Shown here: one piece after another, positions 10,201-22,200 of the stretch
Position numbering within the stretch: position 1 is the stretch's first letter
Layout of the letters: each line of letters opens with the position of its first letter
From: Dermatemys mawii
Taxonomy: Eukaryota > Chordata > Testudines > Dermatemydidae
Assembly: GCA_007922305.1 (NCBI GenBank)
Contig: ML677460.1
Span: 363,102 to 427,101 of the forward strand
Direction of reading: 5' to 3'
DNA: 64,000 nucleotides
Notes under the pieces: model-generated
Told to the model about the DNA's origin: nothing
Seen by the model: only the letters and a program-made list of their open reading frames with translations
Databases searched by the model: none
Program-made: the position numbers and the translations under genes

Positions 10201-13200
10201 CCGGCGGTGTCCGTCCTGTTTTGGAGCTGGAGCCACTGACAGATCCTTCTTCTTCTGCACTTTACCCGCCAGCCTGCGGGTATTTCACAGTCTTGGACCC
10301 AGAGGATTTGCATGTGAAGGCTTGTCCAGCCTGGGCGGGCTCAGGAAGGGATCCCTTCTTTTATGGATAGATTTGGGGGATCTGACCAGAGTTCCCCTTA
10401 CTCTCATGGGAAGCCTGGGAAGAAGAGTCCTGAACTTAGCAGCTGTAGATGCTGTTCCTAAGCTCGTGCTCAGAGGGGCGTTGCCCATCTGATGGTCCAA
10501 TGCATGGTGGGGTCTCCCTGGTCTGGATGAGAGTGAGGCCTCACAGCCTTCTCCATACAGGATTTCTTTAATCTACGCTCATGAACGTGGCATGTTCACG
10601 GTGGAGAAGAGGGACAGATGCTGCACCTTGCAGAATTTGTGTCTCACCCAACCCGCAGAGACCTGCTGATGCTCATCACTCACAGAGGAGGAGAGAGGGC
10701 GGGAGACACAGTTCTTGAACCTGGAAGTCTGGGCATAGTCCCAGGCTGCAGGGAGGAAGAAAAAACTACCTACACTACCTCCCCTCCAAACTCAAGCTAT
10801 GCTCACATAAAAACTACAAACTATTTACAGCTGATTTATCGAGGATTAAGAATAAAAGTTTAGACGTCTGTGGACACAGGCCTAGCAGGAATGAGAAGGA
10901 ACTGGAGAGATGTTGGCTTGCGCTGCATCTTGTGTCCTCGGACTGGACCACGCGGAGAACTACTATCAGACATGGCTCGTTAGAACTTCCAGACTCGGGC
11001 CCCCAGGGCGCAACCCACCCCCCCATCCCTTGTGGGACACATCCAGACCAGCTCTCTTAAGAATCTTAGCTCCAGCACTTCCCATCTTTGGAGTGCTGAA
11101 TTCTGCAGCCCTGACTGTGTTCTTCCCATGCAGTTACTTTGGGTAGAATAATACTCAGCTCGGATATAACCCCAAAGGCTCCCGTGTTATAAAAGTGTAG
11201 GCAGCATGGTATCCTCATTGTAAACTAAAGGTCAGCAGGGTTAAGTAACTCGCCCAAGGCCCTGTGGGGAGGAAGTGTCAGGAGTGGGACTAGAAGGAAG
11301 TCACCAGACCCCCAGCACCCTGCTCTTACTGCTGGACAACATGCTACAGCCACGGTATGGGAGACAGGATTGCTATACTCTGCTTCTGGGATTTCCTACA
11401 TCACTTGTGGGGTCGCTGCCCTTGCCTGGATTTCTGGAATAGTGCACAGCTGAATGCACGGCTAGGGTCTCATGCAAGAGCTGGCTTGTAACAATTCTCT
11501 GCACTTCCTCGTGTCAATTTCAGGCAACTCTGCTACATGCCCCAGTCCCCACGTTGCAGCCTCCGCCTGCTTCTTGACCTCCCTCGTGACCACTCCCTAA
11601 GTCAGGAGCCAGCACACCTGCTGCGCTCTGGGGGTGGATTCCTCCAGGATCCCCATCAGCAGCGACGTCCTGCACCCCAGGGTCTGCTCTGCGCCATGCA
11701 GTGCCCAGGGGGAGCTGGGCTGGCTGTCAGCTCAGAGGAAAGCAAGACTCACAGTCTGCTGGGGAGGTGGGCACCTGCAGTGCAGGTACCTCCCAGGCAA
11801 CACCCTGGGTCAGGAGGTCAATAATTCTCTCTGGGGAGTCCCTGTGCTTGGAGAATCACACTCAGGGGAACAGCCTTTCCCGACACCCTTGTCCCTCCAA
11901 CCTGCCTCGCTAGCAAGACCAGCAGATCCCAACCACTGGCCACCCGGTCTTGGCACCTCTGCATTGGGTGAAGAGAATCCACGATCCCCCTTGTCCTCCT
12001 TCAGGGCCTGCTCCTACTGCCACTGAAGCCAGGGGGAGCTTTGCCACTGAGCTCAAGGGCAGCTGGCCAGTGCCATTGTTACAGCCTCTGTCTGGGTTCT
12101 GGGGCATCCCTGGATGGGGAGTCGTGGCTGCCAGCCCCTTCCCAACCACCCCACAAAGCCCCAGAATACACCTTCTCCCCTGCTGGCTCCACCCTCTTCT
12201 CCAGCTGGAAAGCTGGGCTCCCCCTGCCCCCGCCCCAGGCTGGACTTCACAGGCATCCTGCCCAGCCACACAGCGGTGCCCACCATCCCCAACAGCCCTG
12301 GAAGAATCGCCCTCTGCCGCAGGGACAGCACCTTGTGCTCCACGCATGCTTCCTTCCTGGGCTCTGCCCTGCTTGGCACTGAGCTCCACCTCGCAGGGCT
12401 GCTGCTCCTCCGTTCAGCGCTGCCATGAGACCACAGGAACTCTTCCTCTTCCTCCTCCTCCTCTTCATCAGTGACTGCACTGCTGGAGCCCAGGCACCTG
12501 TAAGAGCAGCAGCAGCTAATGCAGCATAGCTAGGCCACCCCTTCTTCACGCCCAGCCTCCGAGTGCCTGGAGTTCGCAGGCTCTGGGCTCCAAGGTCAAG
12601 AGGAGGTGCCTGCGCCCTGTGCCTCAACAAAGGATCCACGCAAGGGAGAGCATCCCACCTGGGAGTACTGCAGCCAGCAGGAGGACTGGCAACACGGCCA
12701 AGAGATTCTGATGCAGGACTGGAGGGAACTGTGTCGGGGACTGAAAGCTGGGGGAGCCCACTCTGCATGAGCCAGTGGAATTAGCTGGGGGACTTGGATG
12801 TAGACCCATCCAGTCTTGTGTCAGCAGCTTGTGACCATTTCAGAATTCACATCTCAGCTAGTGGTCCCTGGAGCAGCTGAGCGGCCCTGGCCTGCTCAGA
12901 TCAGGTCGTGGCTTAAAAAAAAAAAAGCAAGAGTTTTACTGCAAGGTGCAGCGGAGCCTAAGGCAGAATCCTGGTTTCCCGACCCTCTGCGCTCATCACT
13001 ACATCATCCTGCTCCAATCAGTCTCACTGCCACTGCTGGAGGTCAGGACGAGCAGAGACATGCAGGATAAAGGATGTGGAAAAGGGGTGAACAGTGAGGT
13101 TCAACATGTTCAGACAATAAAAAATTACTCAAGATAGTAAAGTCCAAAGCAGACTGTGAAGAGTTACAAAGGGATCTCGCAAAACTGGGTGACTGGGCAA

Positions 13201-16200
13201 CAAAACGGCAGAAGAAATTCAATGAGGATTGTAATGCACATTGGAAAACGTGATCTGAACTATACATATAAAATGATGGGGTCTAAATTAGCTGTAACCA
13301 CCCAAGAGAAAGATCTTGGAGTCACTGTGGATAGTTCTCTGAAAACATCCACTCAATGTGCAACAGCAGTGAAAAAAGCCAACAGAATACTGGGAATCAT
13401 TGTGTTGTAAAACACATAATATCATATTGCCTCTATATAAATCAATGGGATGCCCTCAACATGAACACATGCAGTTCTGGTCGCCCCATCATAGAAAAGT
13501 TATATTGGAATTAAAAAGTTCAGAGAAGTGCAACACAAACGATTAAGGGCTGTGCAATGGCTTCCATATGAGGAGAGATTAAAAAGACTGGGACTATTCA
13601 TCTGAGAAAAGAGATGACTAAGGGGGGATATGATAGAGATCTATATAATCATGACTGGTGTGGAGAAAGTAAAGAAGGAAGTCTTATTTAATCCTTCACA
13701 TAACACAAGAGCCAGAAGTCACTCAATGAAATTAACAGGCATCAGGTTTAAAACAAACAAAAGGAAGTTTTTCTTCACACAACGCACAGTGGAACTGTGG
13801 AACTCCTTGCCAGAGGATACTGTGAAGGCCAAGACTATAACAACGTTCAAAAAAGAACTAGATTAGCTCATGGAGGCTAGGCCCATCAATGGCCATGAGC
13901 CAGGATGCAACCCCATGTCCTCGAACCTCTGACTGCCAGAAGCATATGGTGGCATTGGCCACTGTCAGAGTCAGGACACTGGGTTAGATGGATCACTGGG
14001 CTGAGCAGTGCGGCTGTTCCTGGGTTCTGTCTGCAGGATTTAGCCTGGCGCCACGGCAGGTTGCACTGCCACAGGCAACGGGAGTCCTGGGCGAGTCTCC
14101 ACAGGACCAGCATTGCTTGGCCTCATTCCAGGGGCCAAGCTGGGGGACTCTCATCAGCACTTACCCCAAAGAGTCTCTCCGTGGGCAGTGGGGCCCCTTG
14201 GTGCTGCGGCCCGGAGCTAGTTAGAGAAGAGAAACATCGTGTTGCCTCAGCAATAGCAGACTAGTTCCTGGGAACGCGCGTGCAGCCGAAAGCCAGCAGG
14301 AGGAGATGTGGGGAGCAGGGAGCCACCCCGCTAAGGAATCGCCCCTGCGAGTATGCGGCTAATGCAGGGGGACGGTGGGGCAGGGGTTGGGACCCCAGCA
14401 GCAAGATGTGAATGTGCGGAGAGGTCCGGGCTGCACTCCACAGAGAGCAGAGCAGGTGCAAACAGTCACTTGTGGGCTCAGATGGGAACAAGAGGGAGCG
14501 GGACCCGCACAGCTGCAAGGGGTGTCTCCATCCCCACACCCCCAGTGCAGCTCCATCGCTCTGCGACAACCAGAGAGAGGATGGTCTGGAGGACGAGACA
14601 CCAGGGGGATTCACTGATGACCTCCCTGGGGAATGGCCGTCTGGCTGAGCCCTGGGGCCGTACCGCTCCGGCGGTGACCTTGGACTGTCTCTGTCCTCCC
14701 CGAGCCCAGGTTACTGTCAATGGGGACGGTGTCAAAACTGGTGATAGGAACGCCTGAAAGAGGATGAGTGGGGGATGGGAGAGATGCCAAACCCAACTGA
14801 CCCCAGAGTGAGGGGGGGTTTCCCTGCTACCCTCTCACCCCACTGAACCGACTCCCCTGCTCACCCAGCCATGGCACAAATCCAGAGGCTCTGTCCTCCC
14901 CCAGATGCTGCATTTGTTTTACCCTCCCTGCAGTGCCAAGGAGCGCAGGCGTCTTCCAGGGTGGGGGACCAGCAGGCGAGGCTGGAGCAGGATCACCCAT
15001 TTTCCAGGAGAGGGGCGGATTGATGGGGGGCACAGATCCCAGGCAGGGGCAGGACCCAGCGTTCTCCCTACAAAGCAGCAGCCAGTGGGCAGCTCCTCTT
15101 ACAGCCACGTGCTTGTATTTGCAGGGCCCCGCATGGCCCTCGTCCCAAGCTGGGTTCAGGCTGCTCTGCCTCTCCCGACTCTCGGAGACCCCTGCCTCTG
15201 GGTCAGGACCTACCGAGAGGGCGACAATAGGAGCCAGGGGCTCCGGGAAGGCACATGCACTCCTGCATCCTGGGTCGTGCCGGGGGTGGGGGTGGGGACA
15301 GAGCTGCTGGTAGCACAGGGCCCACTGTCCCCCCAGCACCACCAGGTGGGACCAGGCACTCAACACGAGACACCAGGCAAATCGGGGGCCAGGTGGAGCT
15401 CCCCCCTCAGCAATGACTGGGGAAGGGGCTGGGGCTTCCCTCGCCCCCCCCCAGCACTGAACAGAGAGAGTCCATGGGAGTCGGGGTGGGGGGTAACCAG
15501 GATTCCCCAGCTCTCTCCTCCCCCCAGCACCCACAGACACGGTGCCTGGACCAGCACATTGTGGGGCCCCATCTGTCACCCCCTTCCAGCTGCCAACCCA
15601 CCCCAGAATCCCTCAGCTTCCTCCCCGAGGGGACTGACCTCTCCTCTTCGCTCTGGAATCCATGGGGCTCTGCCCCCAACCACTTCTGCTGCTGGGTTGG
15701 CCCTGCTCCGAGCTTCAGGCTCTGCCCCAGCACCATCCCCACCGAGCCCCACTGGGAGGGGAGCAGGGAGTCCCCCTTGCCCTCAATGCAGGGGCCAGTC
15801 CCAGTCACTTTCCCTGCACTGCCCTGAGCACAGGGTGTCTCTCACCACTGCCCTGGAACTTCACCCGGCCAGGCCTGTCCCTGCCGCCAGACCAGCAACC
15901 CCGACCCTGGGTTGCCACAGACATATGGTCCCACGTGTTCCCTGCCCTCCACCCGCTCCCCCTGCTGCCAAAGCAAGGACAAGCGACCCGCGCGCTGCTC
16001 CGGGCACTGGGAGCAGATGGGCAGCGGGGGACAGGAACGGGTTGTGTCTCTGATTCACAGCACGGCATGTGTCCCTGCCCAAGAGGGGGCAGCCCTAGCA
16101 ACTCTCCCTGCTAGTGCCCCAGGGGTGGGGACGTGACCGGGACCTGCCCATCCCCTTGACAGACTGGCCAGGACCTGAGGGGCTTTGCTGGGCTTGCAAG

Positions 16201-19200
16201 GATGCCGGTGATCCCTGGGACTGCGACATCCCCGGGGTGTTGTGAGAGCCCCAATGAACCAGGAAGAGTCCACGAGATCCTCCATCTTCTCACCCCCATT
16301 GTGCTGTCACAGTGTGCCCCTGGCCTCGTACTGTTACTGCTCCCCTATGTGCTGATCCCGTGCTTCCCACCCATGCTGACCCCCTCCTCCCTAGCTCAGT
16401 CCCACGGTGACAGGCGCAGAGGGACGAGCCGGCTCTAGTTCTGGAGCAAGCCGGATGCCTCCATGGCTTTTTCGGACCCACGCTCCAGACTCAGTGTCAG
16501 GCCACAAGCTCCCCTCTCTGCTGGCCCAGACTGCAGCTCACAGCTCCGCCAGATTCCCGCCCCGCCAGCTGCAGTACAAGTGACACCCCTTCGAGACGGT
16601 CCCCAGGGAGTTCCCAACCGACCCTCACTGCAGGAGCTTTGGGGCTTCCCTCTCAGGATCTCCTGGATCAACCACGCTCTGCATCACCACGTGGCCATCC
16701 CTAACCATAGCTGGGGGCATCTGGGTACTTTCAGGGCTACTAGCCAGCTGTGTTGTGGCACCAAACCCTTGCAAAGCTGAGCCCTGATCCCCGAGCTTCT
16801 CCAGGGGCAGCCCTTGGTCGGGGCAGGAGATGCTATTAGCCGGGGGCCGCTGTGGGTGTGGAGTACAAGGGGCTGTCAGACCAGACCTGCCCATACTCAC
16901 GTTCTCTCCTCCCAGATGGACTCAGAGCTGTCCTCGCAGACTGGGACTCGCTGGCCCAGGCTCTTGGGCCGCTGGCTCTGAGTGGCCGGCTGGGATCCAG
17001 CCCCTCCACGAGCACTGTGCTGCTGAAAGGTCGAGAGTTTTCCTGGGAGTCCTGGACCCACCTGGACGAGCCCTCCAGGCCCTCAACCCCCTGCTGCAGG
17101 GGCCAGGGAACGCTTTCCTCCCAGGTCTCCACCCACTCAGGCGGGGCTAGTCCAGGAGCCCGGCTCCCCGCAGAGTCGGCTTTCCCCAGGTCCATGCTGC
17201 TTGGGGTATCCCTGGTGTTACCCTGGCTCAGCCTGGATATCCTGCCCCCCAGAGACTCCAGGCTTTCTCTCCGGGTCCTTGAGCTCAGGGACTGGGGTCC
17301 TTCCACACGGCTGGACAAAGCCAGGGGTACGTCTCCTTCTGGCCCCTCCTCAGACCACTGCAGGCTGTGCTGCCTCCGCGCTGTGCTGAGCGGGAAGCCC
17401 TTTGCTGCAGACTCACACTTCTGCCCGGCGGCGGGGGGAAGACCAGCGGTCGTGGCTGTGATTCCCGTGATGCAGCCTTCCTCAGCAGAGTCTCTGGCTG
17501 GGAAACCTCCGGCGGGCACGTCCCCTTCCCCATCGGAATTCCCCAGGGGGTCGACCATGCCCTCCCGAAACCGGGCCGCAAAGTCCTCCGTGCAGACGGA
17601 GTTCGAGTCACTCTGGTCCCCCAGGTTCTCTGGGGCTTGCTCACAGCCAAGAAGATGCCTCAGCCTCCAGCCATACTCCTCCTTCCGAGAGGGGTTGGAG
17701 GTGCCATCCTGGTTTGCACAGCATCCTTCCATCTCTGCACAGGGGAGGGAAGTAAACAAAGAGCCGTGAGTCTCTTTCCAAACCAACGTTACTGCCGACC
17801 AGCGCTCTCACTTTCCCAGGCCTGCATTTCTCAACGGGAAACGGAGGAGGGGCCACCCAGCCGGGAGGCTCGGAGCTAGCACTCCCTACGGGGCAGCCAA
17901 GTTCCTGCCTTGCCCGCGGGGCTGCTAGCACTGTCCAGTCCTCCCGGGGGGAAACTCCACCCAACTCTGAATTTGGTCCTGAAAGCTAAAGGAAGGAGGA
18001 ACTGATTTGTAAATCTCATTCGAACAACAACAAGCCGGTCTCTTCCCCTGCAGAACTGCTCAAGCTCCCTACAGTGAGAAGGCCGAAGAGTCTCTTCATC
18101 TGCAGATCTCCCTCTGCTTTCCCCGGGAGGATCAGCACCACTAGCCCCATTGCACAGATGGGGGACACCCAGGGGCAGAGAAGCATTAGCTTGCTCCACG
18201 ACACATAGGAAGCCAGAGGGAGGAACAGAACCCAGAGCTCCAGAGTCTCCTGCCACATCCTACTCATTGGGCCATGCTGCCTCCATCACCTTCCCTCTCT
18301 CTGCCGGTATTTATGGGACTGTACCTGCTCACTGCGGGATTCTCATACTTTCCTCTGAGCGTCTGGCACCTTCAGAGACAGAACGCTGCTCAAGACAGAC
18401 CTTTGCTCTGATCCTATCTGGCTGTTCATAGGCTCCTATTTGCCATTTTAAAGCTTATTTGGTGTAGATTATGTTCTGGCAGGTGGCAAACCGTACAGTC
18501 CCCCCGTCCCGGCTTTTTCTTGTTCCTTTCTAGAAGCATCGTGGTTGCTCACTCATGAGAGCCCACCACCGCAGTGTCTGGATGCCAGATTACGCCTTCC
18601 AAGTGGAACTGCTGTTGGCTACCCATGGTTTCCCTGCTCCTTTGTGCAGTGTTTCTTGCACACAGGGGATGGTTATTAAGGGAAGGAGCTGAGACAGATG
18701 GGCACCTTAAGCCGGCATGTAGGAAAGCAGCCTCTGGCTTTGGTTGCCTCCAGTTTTGGTTGCCTCCAGTTTTGAGTGCCAGCATGTCAGCCCAAATCCC
18801 GCCTCCCACCAGCGTATGCATCCCAGCAGCATGGCCACCATCTTGGAGACCTCCTTGGAATGGCGGCGTCTCCCTCTCCAGGGACTGCCAACATCACTCA
18901 GTCACCACTAGGGGTCACTATCTGGTAACATAGATAATAAGACAGAAATATCATATCGCCTCTCTATAAATCCATGGTGCGCCCACAACTTGAATACTGG
19001 GTGCAGATGTGGTCACCCCATCTCAAAAAAGATATATTGGAATTGGAAAAGGTTCAGAAAAGGGCAACAAAAATGATTAGGGGTACAGAACGGCTTCTGT
19101 ATGAGGAGAGATTAATAAGACTGGGACTCTTCAGCATGGAAGAGAAGCGACTAAGGGGGGAAATGACAGAGGTCAATAAAATCATGAGCGGTTTAGAGAA

Positions 19201-22200
19201 AGTAAATAAGGAAGTGTTATATACTCCTTCTCATACTACAAGAACAAGGGGCCACCAAATGAAAGTAATAGGCAGCAGGTTTAAAACAAACAAGAAAGTA
19301 TTTTTTCACACAACACACTGTCAACCTCTGGAACTTCTTACCAGAGGGTGTTGTGAAGGCCAATACTATAATGGAGTTCAAAAGGGAGCTAGATAGATTC
19401 ATGGAAGATAGGTCCATCAATGAAGTGATAAAGAGTCTTTAAGGTGCCACAGGACTAACAAAAGTATTGAAGCATAAGCTTTCATGGGCTAGTACCCACT
19501 TCATCGGATGCCATCAATGACTATTCACCAAGATGGGCAGGAATGGTGTCCCCAGTCTCTGTTTGCCAGAAGCTGAGATTGGGTGGCAGGGCATGGATCA
19601 CTGGATGATAACCTGTCTGTTCATTGCTTTTGGGGCAACTGCCTTTGGCCACTGTGTGCAGACAGGATACTGGGCTGGATGGACCTTTGGTCTGACCCAG
19701 TTTGGCCATTCTTACATTCTTATAACACAAGCTCCTCCCCAGTCCGGGTCTGTCCCCTTGGGGAAGGGCTCATGATGGGGGGCAGATCAAGGCCCAGGGC
19801 TTTGCTACTGGGCCCCTGTAACTGCTCAGATTTCGTAGCCTGTGCAGGACCCATTGCACCCCGAGCCTCCCGTCCAATCAGCACGTCACCAAGACGTATT
19901 TCGGCCAATCCCGGCCTCGGAATAGCAAAGCAGGAGTTTTATTCCTCTGAAGCTTGTATTCCAACCAATTCTGTCGCACCCTTCCCCACAAACTGCTCTT
20001 CCCATTGGCTGTTCGCTTCACAGACTCGCCCTCAGTTAACCCCTTGGTTCCATGATGACACCTGTTAAAGGACAAAGCCTTGCAATGCTCCCAGAACAGG
20101 CTCAGAGGGTTCTGCTGCCTCCCCCCATCACAGGGCACTGCATGGCTCCCCCCTCCCCCCATCACAGGGCACTGCATGGCTCCCCCCATCACAGGGCACT
20201 GCATGGCTCCCCCCATCACAGGGCACTGCATGGCTCCCCCCATCACAGGGCACTGCATGGCTCTCCCCTTGCCCCATCACAGGGCACTGCATGGCTCTCC
20301 CCTCNNNNNNNNNNNNNNNNNNNNNNNNNNNNNNNNNNNNNNNNNNNNNNNNNNNNNNNNNNNNNNNNNNNNNNNNNNNNNNNNNNNNNNNNNNNNNNNN
20401 NNNNNNNNNNNNNNNNNNNNNNNNNNNNNNNNNNNNNNNNNNNNNNNNNNNNNNNNNNNNNNNNNNNNNNNNNNNNNNNNNNNNNNNNNNNNNNNNNNNN
20501 NNNNNNNNNNNNNNNNNNNNNNNNNNNNNNNNNNNNNNNNNNNNNNNNNNNNNNNNNNNNNNNNNNNNNNNNNNNNNNNNNNNNNNNNNNNNNNNNNNNN
20601 NNNNNNNNNNNNNNNNNNNNNNNNNNNNNNNNNNNNNNNNNNNNNNNNNNNNNNNNNNNNNNNNNNNNNNNNNNNNNNNNNNNNNNNNNNNNNNNNNNNN
20701 NNNNAGGGCACTGCATGGCTCCCCCCATCACAGGGCACTGCATGGCTTCCCCCTCCCCACATCACAGGGCACTGCATGGCTCCCCCTACCACCAGCTCTG
20801 CGACCGCCCCTCTTTGCTTCCCCACCAGCTCCTCACCCTTGCTCGGTCTGTTCCACTCACACACGCTCCATCCCAAACACACTGCTGCAGCCGCCCCACC
20901 CGCCTCTCTTCCCAGGTGCCACGTCCCTTCCCTCACCTCCTGAAACAACACAGGGATGAAGGGGCCAAGCGGCATCCGGGCCAAGCACCAGGCTGTTCAT
21001 GGGCCAAATCTGAACATCTGTTTGCTTCAATGCAGTTACATCAGTTCACCCAGCCCTGCGTGGGCCCCGGGCCCCTTAGCCGAGCCTTTGATCTGCGCGT
21101 CAAGGGGAGAATTGAGTGACGGCGGCAGAACAGCCCTGCAGAGTGCGAACTGCAACACAAGTCCTCGCTCCTCCTTCTCCGCGCAGCCCAGCGCCTCTGA
21201 GAGCTTCACCCAGTGACCCCTCCCCTGCAGATGCAGCTGTCTGCCCTCCTGGAGTGGGGCTGAGCAGAGACTGGCTGTGATGTCACAAGCAGAGGGAGCA
21301 AATGAGACCTATCAAGAAGCGGATCAGAGAATTATTTGGCTCAGTATTATTGAGACGGTATTTCCCATACAAGCCCACAGCTCTTTGACAGGGCCCCGCC
21401 TCGCTGCAGAACTGGGATCCAGCAGCGAAGCCTTCATTTAAAGATACGTCCTGATTGCCAAGATAACCTTCCAAACACCAACCAAGAGTGACAGGTGCAA
21501 CCAAGTCTGCCTGAGTCTACAGAGCCTGACACAAGAGCACCAGTCGGATGGGTACTAACTCTGAAGTTGATGCACATTTAAATGATCATTTCATTAACTA
21601 TTTCACCGCTGATTGTTAAAGCAAAACCAGCTGTCTGATGCAATAACCACAAAATCCCCAACCACCTCCCACGCTGATACCTTCCCTAACCCCACTGTCC
21701 CCTCCTTGGCTGCCAGGACCTCCCTCCCCCAACAAAGCTGAGGATGCGGTTCTGTGTTTTCAGTTCCAAATCTTGCAGTGTGCTCAGAATTTAAGATTGG
21801 GGGCAGTTTGAAATAAACTGAATTAGAAAACGGATTAAGCTGCAGGGGGGCTGCGCTGCTGAGAGCATCATTCAATTTCAGATTCAATTCACTGGAAACC
21901 TCAGTTGCATTGTTTATCGGAGGCTTGCAGGAAACTCCCACTCTGTGTATCAGAGCATGGCAGAGTCCACACGTCTTGCAGGAGGATTACGACTCCACAC
22001 ACTCGGCCTGGCCAGTGGGGAAGGCAGAACTGCTTCTGTTAAAACGACCCCAGAGCTCAGAGCGAAGGCCTGACCCTTTGCTGACACTGAAAAACCTCCT
22101 CCACCCCAATTCCCTTTCACTTTGCAGTAAATCCTTGAAGTGCCTGATTCAAGAGGGGACTGGACGTAGCAAGATACAGCGTGACAGGCTGTTTGGATGA

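Noticed and set aside
11950..12474. Plus-strand Pro/Ser/Leu-rich frame
   Set aside because: It includes the complement of the Glu-rich minus-strand exon. The minus reading has an acceptor and a plausible donor; the plus reading has neither.
14665..14757. Possible exon with [14 protein letters not shown] on the minus strand
   Set aside because: Good acceptor (CCTTTCAG), but the donor is weak (GTCACC or GTACGG) and the phase does not connect to neighbouring exons with confidence; mentioned only within the intron description.
14905..16053. Long plus-strand open frame of 382 codons
   Set aside because: GC-rich stretch open on both strands at once, Pro/Ser/His-rich without motif, no splice logic and no flanking gene on this strand.
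16852..17769. Plus-strand open frame of 305 codons
   Set aside because: It is the complement of the large minus-strand exon at 16901-17734, which has good splice sites and phase continuity; the plus frame is a shadow.
20052..21119. 355-codon frame spanning the gap
   Set aside because: It runs through 400 N inside a minisatellite, so there is no evidence for coding.
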